Of a DNA stretch of 64,000 bases, positions 49,234 through 59,515 are shown one piece after another; the first letter of the stretch is position 1, and each line of letters opens with the position of its first letter. The stretch spans positions 39,926,075 through 39,990,074 of the forward strand of contig JANAVB010029819.1 of assembly GCA_029216955.1 (NCBI GenBank). The letters are read 5' to 3'. Source of the DNA: Iris pallida. Its lineage: Eukaryota > Streptophyta > Magnoliopsida > Asparagales > Iridaceae. The translations under genes and the position numbers were made by a program. Under the pieces are notes generated by a model. The model had not been told where the DNA came from. It saw nothing but the letters and a program-made list of their open reading frames with translations, and did not search any database.

Positions 49234-49238
49234 CATAT

Positions 49239-51933
49239 CATGTCGGACCTTTGAACGAGACTCCCTATTATTCATGACGGAGAAATCGACCACGTCGTCG
49301 ATGCGATCAAGCTTATTGGCGACCGCAACACTAGTGTCACTTTGGCAACCTCTCCGGAGTGTCTGGGTTAATTTCTTCATCTTTTGAGACTGTAAATGAA
49401 AGTATAAGTGAATTAAGTCTACAAACATAAAAATCTCAGTCTAATTATAAATACGGAACTCACCATCCTCACCAACCCAGCATACAAGATATTTTTGGAA
49501 GGAAGAGCTCCAATTGCTCCGACGGCCACGGGACCTGGATTTGTAGGGTTCGACAACTTAGGATGTCCGACCCCCAGGAAGTACGGCATGTCATCCTTAC
49601 TGCAGTCGGCCATCAGAGTGACAGGTCATCTTTCAAATTTCCTAAGTATATTTCGTTGCCACTCGGAGTAAAAGTCGGTCACCCAGTCGAAATTTGCCAG
49701 TTTGTAATTTAAAGGTTGGGTTTCGCACGGAGGCTCCAATATTCGTAGTATGCGCTTCGGCATAGTTTGCACAAAGCCAAACTGACGAAGTACTCTATCG
49801 GGCATGTACGGCTCCGTGATATCATAGCATATGATCATGCCATGAAATAAAGAAACTGGTTGGACCTCACGATTCTGCTCACGTAAATCCTGGTATGGAT
49901 TCAAAAAAATCCGTAGGAAAACAGTTAACAAAAAAAATTAACATGAAAAAGTAAGTCAAAATTTAGTACCTCTTCTGGCTCCAAATTGTCTAGTACTACA
50001 CGAATGAAAGCCAGTGTTTGCCAATTTTTGGTTTCCAGCTGGGATAGCCTCCATCGAGACACTCTAGGAAGGTTTTCAACATACTCTGGGTTCAGGTCAC
50101 CCCGTCTGAGCATCGAAAAGTGCTCATATATCCATGCCTATTCAATTTTTAAATGAATAGTCAAAAATAAACAACAAAATAAAATATACAAGATTATATT
50201 GTTAGAAATTTTCTTACATATAGCAGAGTCTGACAGCCGGCCATTATCTTAGTCCCGACACGGGATGCGATGCCGAGCTCACGGTAAAGATTGGCTAGGA
50301 TACCGCTTCCCTAGGATATATCAATAAAGTCATCCACTTCAGATAAATTAAGCATGTACCTAGCATGTATCAACGTTCCGGACTTGTCCGAAATGACGAC
50401 CGTTCCTAGGACGAACAACATGTACGCACGGTTCACCGCGTCGACCATATCATCGTCATCGTCATCCACCTCCATATCCATGAAGTGGTCCACCAAAAAT
50501 GATAGAGGAATTCCATATGACTTCTTGAAGCCTGGAAGAGTTGTAAAACTGGTAGCCTGAAGTCCAAGGTGACTTGAGACAAACTTGACGATCTTCTCGT
50601 ACCATTTCACGAATTTCTCATTGGTGTAATGTTCTTTGGTCATGACGCACCCGGTCACTGGTAGCTCCAGTATCTGGTAGACGTCGTCAAGTGTAATGGT
50701 CATCTCCCTTGCTGGGAGATGAAATGTGTTGGTCTCCGAGTGCCATCTCTCCACAAAGGCGGATATGAGGGCACTATCCATTATCCGATAGGCGTTTTGT
50801 GGCAAATTGTGCAAGCCGCTCGGTATGATTTTGCTCTGGACGGCCTTCGATAAGCTTCCAAACTGCCAGGACATGGTTTTCTTCCCGTGACTCACAGCCC
50901 TAAGGATACGATATGTCCTCTGTATATCGAACAGCAAAAAAACATAACAATTATGAAATACATATATATAGTATACTAAACTGGTAGCTTACAAATGTCA
51001 TGTACATATCGAGTTTTCTATATTTCATACGCAATGTGGTTCTCAAAAGAAACCAACATTGAGCAACCGGACGGACGGACAGGCAGCTCAGAAGGACCAG
51101 CCTCCTCAGAAAGATCTGCCTCCTCAGATGGAGCAGAACCGCCTTGACGTGATAGGAGTCGGCCAATTGGCACGTCGTCGTCGTCATCGAAATAATGCGT
51201 AGGAGTAGGAGCTCGTTGCTTCGATCGAGCTTGACGTGCCGGTGGCGGCATCCGAGACCGAGCTTGGGGCGCCGGTTCGGAAATTGTAATCGGACGCTCG
51301 AGAGGACGTCCCTCAAGTTCCTTTTGCTTTGACGCGGTGGGCCGTATTCTTTTGTTAGCGGCCGAAGGACTGCAGGACAACGTACAGTTATTAAATAATA
51401 GAAACAAAAATAGGACATGCAATTTCCCTCCCGCATATGAGCATCATACAGTTACCCACCTCCCTCTATATGAGCAACATAGAGTACCAACCCTCCCCCT
51501 CCCCCCCATTTCTATCCCCATATCTCATTACATTAGGACTGCCAGGCCTGTGGCAGTCCTAATGTAAAGCAAGACTACCACAGTCCTGGCAGTCCTCTTT
51601 CACAAGAGGATTGCCAGGACTGTGGCAGTCCTGCTTTACATTAGGACTGCCACAGGCCTGGCAGTCCTACTGTATTCAAATTCGACTGTTGCAGCCGAAC
51701 GGCCAAAACGAGATGCTCGTTTGTCGTCTCCTAGGGTAGGGTTTCAAGAAAAAATGTGGGTTTGTCGTGTTCGAAAATTCCTTTCATGAACCATAAAGAG
51801 ATTTTAAGCCTAATTTATTAAAACTTTTTAGAGAATTAAAAATATTCTAGGGTTTTGAATAGAGTGTACAAAATTTTTGAAGAAATTAGGGAAGAACGTA
51901 CCAAGATTCCGGTTGCTTCGACTTGCGTGTCAT
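49239..51933 (-). pseudogene. Plant mobile domain (PMD/MAIN-like) gene of the MULE
   Basis: Second MULE gene, multi-exon, read toward the transposase gene. Probable exons: 51933-51902 (MTRKSKQPES), 51369 to about 50993 (Ser/Pro/Arg-rich, FDDDDDVPIGR), 50919-50218 (PMD core: FVERWHSETNTFHLPAREMT, ITLDDVYQILELPVTG), 50137-49970 (AWIYEHFSMLRRG), about 49925-49465 (MPDRVLRQFGFVQ) and 49390 to the copia insertion. The original stop is 41532-41530. Donors GTACGT, GTAAGA, GTACTA and GTGAGT are visible. Stops at 51018-51020, 50311-50313 and 49626-49628 break it, all at usual Trp positions. PMD proteins occur both as host MAIN/MAIL factors and inside transposons; this copy is the transposon form. The exon 2/3 phase does not close cleanly. 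Confidence 0.8.
51535..51668. repeat. GGCAGTCC palindromes upstream of the PMD gene
   Basis: Four hairpins (AGGACTGCCAGGCCTGTGG type) forming a larger inverted repeat centred near 51600; same family as 36276-36395 and 39536-41228. They lie in intron 1 of the PMD gene. Confidence 0.88.
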
Positions 51934-52099
51934 CTCTTCGAATCTACGAATGTTGTTGAAGAAATCTTAGTGGAGGAATTGGGAGTGGAGAGGTGGAGGA
52001 GAAGAAAATACGGTTTTGGGAGGGGGAGAGGAAGAGTTCTCTTTTTTATTTTGGTGGAGAGAGAGTGTAGAATGGGTTATGGGAAGGAATGAAGGGTTT

Positions 52100-52217
52100 G
52101 GGGGGTTGGGCTGCCCCTAGCCAAATGTGGGTGTCCCCTAGCAAAATCTCCACCTCCTTGGGCTGCCCCCAAGTAAGGGTTACCCTAGCAAAAATGGTGG
52201 TGCCCTTAGAAAAAACT
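52100..52217 (-). repeat. MULE right terminal inverted repeat
   Basis: Complement begins AGTTTTTTCTAAGGGCACCA and includes CTTGGGGGCAGCC. 51940-52099 is a purine-rich leader before the PMD ATG. Confidence 0.8.
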
Positions 52218-52225
52218 GTTAAAAA

Positions 52226-53825
52226 TCCAACCCGGTAAGCATATGTTTAATCCATTATCCAACCCAGCAAGGAAGCAACCCTTACATCCATACCAAAAAT
52301 TTGTTAGGGCACGCCCCTCTTTGTGCGGCGTCGCGCTCGTCGCAGAGCAGCAGACGGATGGGACTCCCTGCGTCGCCCGTCACCGGTCTCGTCGCAGTCC
52401 GCAATAGTCCGCTGTCCGCACCGCGACACCCGCACAGCTAGGCACAGCGCTGGCTACATTGTCGACAGAGCATAGGCGCCGGGCTGTCGCACCGCGAGTG
52501 AGTCCCATCGCGCCGCAAGCGAGTCCATGATCGGCCATCTATGAAGTTAAGTTTCTCATTCTGAATCTCTCACTCTCAGTCTCTATATAATATAAGGATG
52601 TTAAAATCCATTATCCCTATATTAGACATTGAATTTAATCATTTCGGGTATGCTTGGATTGAGGATTAAGAGAGTTAAGTGAGGAAGAAATAAAATCATG
52701 CATGGTTTGAGGGTATGGGTTTATGAGGGAGGGTTATAGAGAGTTAAGTGAGTGTTTATTTCACCATCTTTTGTCCATTTTTTTAACCCCAAATCGGAGA
52801 GTTAACGAGGAGGATTGAGAGATTTTATTTAAAAAGTCATAAATACCCCTTATTTATTTTATAAAATATCATGATTTTTTCCCATTTCTTCTCGTTTTCA
52901 AAATGTTAACGTAGCTTCCTAATTTGTGAAGATATTTTGATAAATTTTAATTAAAATTGCAATCAAGTTTAATTTTATAACAAATGTAATAAGATTATTT
53001 TGGTAACTATCATATTTTTATCATCCTCTCACTCAAAACCTACAATCCAAACAAGAGTTATTAAACACCCCTCACTTAACTCTCTCTCCAATCCAAACAA
53101 GGTTCTATGTATTGACTCTACTCTCCTTCATTTAACCCTACTTAACTCTGCTTATTTTTTCCTCCCTCAATCCAAGCAGAATCTTAAGTTTAACAAAGGA
53201 TCGTCGATTCTGAATTTAGGATTCTTGGCTGAGTGCTGTGAAGGGACTCAGGAAGGCAGCAGCCAGGCCAGGCGCGCCGGCGCCGCACATGTATTTTTTT
53301 TCCTTCTTCAAGGAATTGCTTATTTTTTTTCAAGTAATTGCTTAATATTTTTTCAAGTAATTGCTTTTGTCTGATATCTATAGACAACTATAGACAAGTA
53401 ATTGCTTTATTTTTTTTTCAAGTAATTGCTTATGTCGAAATGTTTGATACCTTGGCCGAGTGCTGTCACTACTGTGTGAATCTTATACTTATGTCTGATA
53501 CCTATAGTGGTTGGCCTTGGATTCATCATTCATGTATATGAAACTGTTAATTTGATAACTGATACTTCAAATTGTTAATTGTTAATTGTTGGTGAAATGA
53601 AATTGATAATTAGTTTGATGACAAATTGTTATGAAATTGATAACTGATACTTCAAATTGTTAATTGTTGGTGAAATGATTAATGTATATGAAACTGATAA
53701 CTGATACTTCAAATTGATTCATGGATTTGAGTATTGTTGCCCCCACATTAATTTGAAAACTAATCCTGAACCGAGAAAGCACATTAACAATTCTAATTTC
53801 ATTGCTTTCTTTCTATTTTATTAGG
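52226..53825. other. hAT interior
   Basis: No intact gene. 52315-52545 is strikingly GC-rich (CGTCGC, CGCACCGCGA words) against AT-rich surroundings and may be captured DNA. 53287-53450 has TTTTTTTCAAGTAATTGCTT repeats. 53540-53720 has GATACTTCAAATTGTTAATT repeats. Confidence 0.6.
52651..53178. mobile_element. MITE-like inverted repeat
   Basis: Starts TGCTTGGATTGAGG and ends with its complement; a second inverted pair (AGAGAGTTAAGTGAGG and CCTCACTTAACTCTC) lies inside. About 530 bp, AT-rich, no coding. No clear target duplication, so the superfamily is open. Confidence 0.55.
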
Positions 53826-53987
53826 ATGGAAAATCAAGAACCAAAAAAAAAAAAAAAAAAACCGAAAACTATTTTTTGGTTCTTCAAAAAGAAACTTGGA
53901 GAAGAAACATCAACAATTGGAGCATCTCCCGGCTCCAAATCTACTCTTGGCATTATAAGAAATATTTTATGTGTAAATTTTTTTTAG
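53826..53987 (+). pseudogene. Start of a hAT transposase-like ORF
   Basis: ATG followed by a Lys-rich segment with an A18 run, then FFKKKLGEETST and a stop. Plant hAT proteins with TTF/MYM-type fingers often open with a short FFK(K/R)K(S) segment, and the sequence after it (53950-54037) resembles the usual hAT terminal region. Only the N-terminus is left, so the call is tentative. Confidence 0.35.
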
Positions 53988-54045
53988 TGTATTTTAACTT
54001 CAGTCCGGGGTGAACTTAAATCCTGGCTCCGTCCTTGTCTCCAGG

Positions 54046-54861
54046 TCATTAGAAATGAGGAAGACTTGCGACCTAAGTAGGAGATCGTGTTGATCAGTGG
54101 ACAAGATGGAGAATGAAGGAGAAACTAAATATGAAAGGGTTGTGGAGGCAATTTGCAACAGTTTTAGAAAGGTGACTTCTTGAACTGAAGCCAATGTGAA
54201 TGTTGTTTTAGTGTGACTAGTGTTCACCAAAAGACCGACGAGCAACATCCGATGATCAGAGAAGCTCGTGAGAGTCAAAGAGCCAAATCTCCCAAGTGTT
54301 ATACAGTAACTTTTCAACCTGTATACCTCTTGCTTACAATAAGCCAGGAAAACTATTTTAGCAACCAGTATACCTTTATATCCCGCATGTAATGAGCACC
54401 CACAAAATACTCACTAGGACCAGAAATTCGGTATTAGCAATTTTGGGTCGGATTTGGTACAAGTACTCCAGAAGTTTGATTAATTGGTATAAGTACTCAC
54501 TAGCAACATTTTTTCCAGCAGCTAGCTTGTATGCTGCTTATTCAGCGGTTTACACTTCTTCAATTTCTTATATCAGTTCATTCTGCTTATAATTTCTTCA
54601 GCGGTTTTGTTGCTGTTTAATAACCAAAGTCTGGTTTAGTCGTCAAAGACTTGTAGGAGACCTTCAATAGCATATATACAAAGTGAGCAAGACACATTAA
54701 TTCCCATATATATCTCATGCATCTTTATTCATTCCTGGATAACATTTTTAGCTACTTACCAGGCACAAGCAATATTTGGCTGGCTTACTTATTAACCACA
54801 ACAACAAGAAAGACAGGAGATGCATATGGTACTTGACATGCATGTGGGGCTTTCATTTGCT
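54046..54861. other. Intergenic, nothing recognised
   Basis: AT-rich sequence between the hAT end and the kiwellin-like gene. The minus ORF at 54317-54000 shows no family likeness. It should include the 3' untranslated region of the downstream minus-strand gene near 54800. Confidence 0.5.
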
Positions 54862-55263
54862 TCAGGCGCGGTTCCAAGTGACGGGCATCTCCCCCCACTT
54901 GTCCGATCCCTTTTGGACACCCAATTTTTTCCAGACTTCCTCGGAGCCGTCTACAATGTTGTCGGCGCAACCTCTCCTTTGGTCGCATTCATCCACCACC
55001 GTTGCTACCACGGTGTGCTTGTTGCCGTGAATTGCGATCTTCTTGCCGCACATCCCCTTGAACCAGTGCGTCGACAGGGCGACGATCAAGGTGTTGTCGT
55101 TGTGGTAGCGTCCGTCGCACTCAGACGCACCCCCACCGTCTTCACCCTTGGCAAAGCCATTGAGGGTCAGTGTTGCACTTGCGGCCTCGGTGAGCATATA
55201 AGTCGAGGAGTGGAAGTCTACAACTAGAAGAATAAAGAGGAGGAAAAGGGAGGAGCACTTCAT
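54862..55263 (-). CDS. Kiwellin / ripening-related secreted protein, short form
   Basis: 133 codons, single exon, intact. Residues 1 to about 21 are a signal peptide (MKCSSLFLLFILLVV), so the product is secreted to the apoplast. The mature part is a barwin-like double-psi barrel: DGGGASECDGRYH, VALSTHWF, CGKKI, VATVVDECD, DNIVDGS, VTWN. It lacks the Cys-rich N-terminal part of full kiwellins (usually about 180-190 residues) and about ten residues with a Cys between GC and DNIVD. Kiwellins are plant defence proteins; one maize member is reported to bind a fungal chorismate mutase. Third positions are GC-rich, unlike the transposons around it. The start is the first Met before the signal peptide. 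Expression is not known from sequence. Confidence 0.88.
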   Translation of the reverse strand: MKCSSLFLLFILLVVDFHSSTYMLTEAASATLTLNGFAKGEDGGGASECDGRYHNDNTLIVALSTHWFKGMCGKKIAIHGNKHTVVATVVDECDQRRGCADNIVDGSEEVWKKLGVQKGSDKWGEMPVTWNRA

Positions 55264-55324
55264 TATCTTTACTTGCTACAACTGATCAGAGTACTAAGCT
55301 AAGCTGATCGAGTAATAAGCTGAG

Positions 55325-55333
55325 ATATATATA
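55325..55333 (-). promoter_or_regulatory. TATA box of the kiwellin-like gene
   Basis: TATATATAT on the minus strand, about 60 bp before the ATG, giving a leader of roughly 30 bases. Confidence 0.55.
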
Positions 55334-55394
55334 GGAATGGAGGTGAGTAGTTTTATTTTATACTGTCTCTCTGACTCTGATCTATTCGCAGGGA

Positions 55395-55416
55395 CTCTCT
55401 CTCTCTCTCTCTCTCT
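55395..55416. repeat. (CT)n microsatellite
   Basis: Eleven CT units upstream of the kiwellin-like gene. 55417-55958 has no recognisable feature. Confidence 0.9.
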
Positions 55417-55958
55417 TGTTAAGCTTCCGTTGGTTGCATTTGATGCGTTGATAGCGCCTTTTTTGAATGTAGCTCAGTAGTGAGGACGGCCATTGACGGT
55501 ATATATCGCGTGTCAAACACTATATACCGACACCACGTTTATAACAATCAAAGGGATTGCAACAAATTGAGACGTTTGTATCTCCTTGCCTCTTGATGTT
55601 GAGCTCCTAGACCATGCAGATAGTTCTAAATTGCAACATAGAAATCACCGTTTTCTTTTTCTTTTTCCATTCTGTACTCGATCCGACAAGTATCTAATCC
55701 CACACTTTGTTACAACTAATTCCAATTCGTTTGATATGGTCAGATCATTGGGCTTCCATCAACCTTGTTGTATTTTATTTAACGTTTTGATTGCAGTGAA
55801 GAACAGTTATCAGAATATCTTAAATTTCAGGACACGTAAGTTACTTAGCGTGCATGCATGCTTGTCACCAGTCCAAGCAAATAGGTTAGTTTGTTTCCCA
55901 TCTCTGTACTGTACTGCTTGTAATTGTAAGCTAGATTCTCAAATACTATAGCTGACAC

Positions 55959-56150
55959 GGGGAAAACTTTGATACAGTAGGGGTATCAAAGTTTTGATAC
56001 CCCTATGTATGACAGGTAGGGCCCCTCAAAATTTATGTGTATATATATATATATATATATGTGTACACGTTTTACGAAACGGGAGGGGTCCACTTGCCAT
56101 ACATAGGGGTATCAAAACTTTGATACCCCTACTGTATCAAAGTTTTTCCC
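55959..56150. mobile_element. Foldback MITE
   Basis: About 70-bp arms, almost perfectly inverted: GGGGAAAACTTTGATACAG at the left and CTGTATCAAAGTTTTTCCC at the right. Each arm contains a smaller hairpin (GGGGTATCAAAGTTTTGATACCCC). The centre is a TA run at 56039-56060. GACAC stands near both ends but offset by four bases on the right. Confidence 0.8.
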
Positions 56151-56282
56151 AAGCGACACAGTGCACACTGAGAAATATTGCATCATTTAATCATATATAT
56201 AATTCTAGTTGATAAAGAAAAAGCATTATTGGCCACGGGATATTGGGAGAGTGGCTAATTTTCCTCTCTCTAGCTAATCATT

Positions 56283-56363
56283 CCCCCCCCCCCCCCCCCC
56301 TCTCCCTCCTAACTTGACTTCTAGACTAAGACCAAATTATACAACGCCCCCCTCCCCCCTTCC

Positions 56364-56423
<60 letters not shown>

Positions 56424-56430
56424 GCTCTCT
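56283..56430. repeat. Poly-C and (CT)n microsatellites
   Basis: An 18-C run at 56283-56300 and about 30 CT units at 56367-56430. The Arg/Glu ORFs on the minus strand are products of this repeat. Confidence 0.95.
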
Positions 56431-57647
56431 TTTGTTGCGGAAAAACCCGTAAGTGGTCCAAACCGGAGTTGATCACAGACACAAATGCAAAGTGCCAACC
56501 CACCTGAAGATAACGAACCAATATACCGCGAACGCCAAGCCAGATCAAGCACAATATATGTTCGATGACTACGTTACATGGACAAAACTAACTTTTTTTA
56601 TATCTTTCAATAAAATACAAGTCTGATTACAAACTTGTTGAATCCTTTGCCCAAAGGTTCAACCCCCTCACCGAACTCAAGAAAGAAGCATAAAATTACA
56701 ATAAAATCACTCACCCTACCGTAGTGATCTCCATGTATGAAAACGACGACTCACCGCACTGATCTCCTCTTCATGTTATCTCGAACGGCAAGCCCTAAGA
56801 GCAAAGTGCGAACTTTTTATTATTGATCTATGGACAAGCACCCCCAAATCTCCTGTGTGCTCCTTCTATGCCTCCACCCTCAACACATATAAATAGGTTG
56901 AAAAGCCCTATTTTAGGTCATATGAAACCCTAAAATAACACATCACAAACCCTAGCCATCCGTACGAAACCAACGATGTTGATTAAAACCAAAAATTCGT
57001 CAGTCACCAACCAAACTGAACTCGGTTAGAGTTAGATTTGGACCCTGTCAAATGTTCTATCACAAAATACCCGAGTTCAGACCGAACTCGGCCAGGGACT
57101 GAATTAGGATTGATTCGGTCCATGTCATCTAGATTAGACTCATGATTCTCCCCCACCAGTCAGATAAGAGGTGCTGACCCGTACTGCTGCTCAACTAGAC
57201 TCCATGTCTATCGTCCTGCGATAGAGTTCATGATCCCCTTGTCATTGATCTTCGATCCCCAAGCTTCTTTGCATCTTATGTCGTCTTCAGCTCCTCGACC
57301 ACCACGTCAATACTAGCTGCCATGTGTAGCACCTCTTGCACACTAGATCATGCTGACTTCAATGACACGGCTAACACTGAAGACCCTGACGATCAACCTC
57401 ATCGTAAGTCTTGGCTGCATATCTCCGACTTTTATCTTCCACCGGAATATGCTACCATTCTTACGAGCTTCTTCACCCTTAGTTGGACCAACTCTAGTGG
57501 ACGGTACGATTCCCTCGAGATTCGAGCTCCAGAACATGCGTACCTTCATGTCTGACACTGAAGCTCCCACGTAGACATGCATCTTCGAGCAAAATGTCAT
57601 GAACTGTGCACGATGTTGATGACCCATAACTCCTCCTAAACTATGAG
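56431..57647. other. Unassigned repeat DNA, possible minus-strand LTR element piece
   Basis: GAACTCGG/CCGAACTCGG motifs (57017-57092) resemble the Sirevirus LTR words, and GGTGGGGGAGAATCATGA (minus, about 57145-57162) looks like a polypurine tract plus LTR start. A minus ORF (57627-57343) has no recognisable family. Borders and partner LTR were not found. Confidence 0.35.
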
Positions 57648-57947
57648 ATGGAGATGCGCCTATCTCTGATTGAGTTTGCTATACACTTTGGTCTCCATTT
57701 TGACTTCGAACAGTTGAAACCAATGTTACACCGTGAAGCTTTGGCAAACCATCCGTCATCAAAACTGAATTCATGGAACAACACCCTCCTGGAGACTGAC
57801 CATCTATTATAGGACTGGCAAACTGACCCTCAGTCTTTGACTCACCACTATTTGTCGCTTTGTCTCATTGAACCGAATCCTCTGTATCCTTTAAAACATC
57901 TTGAACACCCCCAAAGCAAGTTCTCGACGATCCAAAAACTCATGTAG
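57648..57947 (+). pseudogene. Tail ORF fragment, probably of a Sirevirus
   Basis: 100 codons in frame with one internal TAG (MEMRLSLIEFAIHFGLHFDF, later LSLCLIEPNPLYPLKHLEHP) and a stop at 57945-57947. It stands where Sireviruses carry their extra ORF, upstream of a long non-coding tail and LTR. It shows no clear likeness to 4839-6111, so the assignment is by position. Confidence 0.45.
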
Positions 57948-59515
57948 GATATCCTTCGATCATTCATTTAATGTACGCATTCGAATCGTCAGCTTTCAGT
58001 CTGAGGACTAAATGGACGCATTCGAACATTTACTAAGACAATTTTTCGTAATAAATTCCATATTTTTGAAAAGTCTTTTTGATGTCTTTTTGATTTATTG
58101 AATCTGTCCGGTACTCAAATGTTATTATTAAAGACAGTTTTCAAAATCTTTTTATGTATTAAAATATTTCTTATATATATATATATATATTGGAGATATA
58201 TTTTGTTTGTTCATCTTTAAGCATTTATTGGATTTCTTTTCTTGTCTAAAGATGATATTTATTTTGAGTTTGGAATTTTATATGCATTTGATCAAAGGAA
58301 AGAAAAGATGCATATCTTGGATATCCCTTAGACCTTGTGATAAATTTTTTTTATATAAATTATTTTTGAACTAGATACGCATATTTTAAGGGGGAGCAAA
58401 TTAATTGTTTCAATTATTTTATGCCCTTAATATGTGGTATACCTAGTTCACCATGGAAATATATTATGTTATTTAAATATCTTGTTGAGTTGTTCATGAT
58501 ATCTGGATTTGTATTTTATGAGAGAATATACGATTATTATTATTTTTTAATTATCTCATATTCGAGTTTCTAAAAGTTATCTTGCCAAATATGTTTAATC
58601 ATCCTTATTTGATTATTCCTTGAGTTTGAATTAATTTAATTTATTGATAATCCTTTTGAGTTTAAACTGATTTGGTATTTCTTATTGTGATTTTATCTCA
58701 AAGTTTATGATTATCTTATTTAGACTGATCATACTTTGCGGAGGAGCATTCAAGTCGACTGGATTTCTCCTTCTCAAGTATTTTGTCTTCATTACCTTCA
58801 TGTTTATCTGATGGATATACATATATCATGCTAAGGTAATTGAATTCAAATGCATGAACTTTGGTATAGATTTTGCATAGATTCTAGTATACATATTTTG
58901 ATTTCTTTTCGATGATTATACTATTTATGGAATTGATTCACTAATTTGTATGGGCAAATTATGAATCATATTTTTTTGTGATCTTTGTTGAAAGTCTCAT
59001 TATATTTTTGATTTTTTTATATATACTAGATCTGTGAATTTCTATTCCTCATGATTTCTTTATGACCAATGATTGATTTCTTACTATATTGATATATATT
59101 TTTTGGTCTATTTCAAAACATATTTCATTTTTGGATTTCTAGTTGGTAAACTATGTGTTGCTTGATTTCAGTGTTCTTTTTTAAGTTCAACCAACTATGT
59201 TGTGTTTTGACAAGTTTTTATTCTTTAGTTATGCATTTTATGTAATTTTCTACAAACTTGTCGTTATACTGTTCTCCTAATCCTTGATCATGATTATTTT
59301 TTGCTTTACTCATTTACTTATGCTTGAGTTCATTTTAGCTCTAATTACAGGGGAGCTTATTTTTGATCATGTCAAAGGGGGAGAAATAAGTTTAAGTGAG
59401 AAATAAGTTTACATTAGCATACAATATTCTAGTATTATGTGTTTATTAGTGATACATGCATCTATTGTATATATATTAAACTTAAAGGATTTGCCATAAT
59501 AAAAAATGGGGAGAT
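57948..59515 (+). other. AT-rich Sirevirus tail with repeated polypurine tracts
   Basis: Non-coding. AAGGGGGAGCAAATTAATTG near 58389, CAGGGGAGCTTA near 59349, AAAGGGGGAGAAATAAG near 59372 and AATGGGGAGAT at 59505-59515 directly before the LTR. Multiple such tracts are a Sirevirus trait. Confidence 0.7.

Larger units (their letters stand above)
10988..52217 (+). mobile_element. MULE (Mutator-like) with two convergent genes
   Basis: The ends are inverted: AGTTTTTCTAAGGGCACCAC on the left and its complement, with one extra T, on the right. The flanks carry the duplication GTTAAAAA (10980-10987 and 52218-52225). Inside are a plus-strand MULE transposase gene (11410 to 39104, interrupted) and a minus-strand PMD gene (51933 down to 41530). 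Removing the CACTA stack and the copia element leaves about 8.8 kb. Each gene starts near one terminal repeat and points inward, as in MuDR. Confidence 0.85.
10861..54037 (+). mobile_element. Probable hAT element, outermost host of the nest
   Basis: Left end CAGGGGCAGATTTA; right end reads in reverse CAAGGACGGAGCCAGGATTTA, the usual CAGGGGCGGAGCCAGGAT form of plant hAT (Tip100-like) termini. Flanking 8-mers TCACTAGG (10853-10860) and TCTCCAGG (54038-54045) agree at 6 of 8 bases, compatible with an aged 8-bp duplication. Without insertions it is about 1.9 kb: 10861-10987 plus 52226-54037. It keeps only the start of a transposase-like ORF near its right end, so it is a non-autonomous deletion form. 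Confidence 0.6.

Noticed and set aside
56321..56554. Arg/Glu-rich ORFs
   Set aside because: Products of a CT microsatellite.
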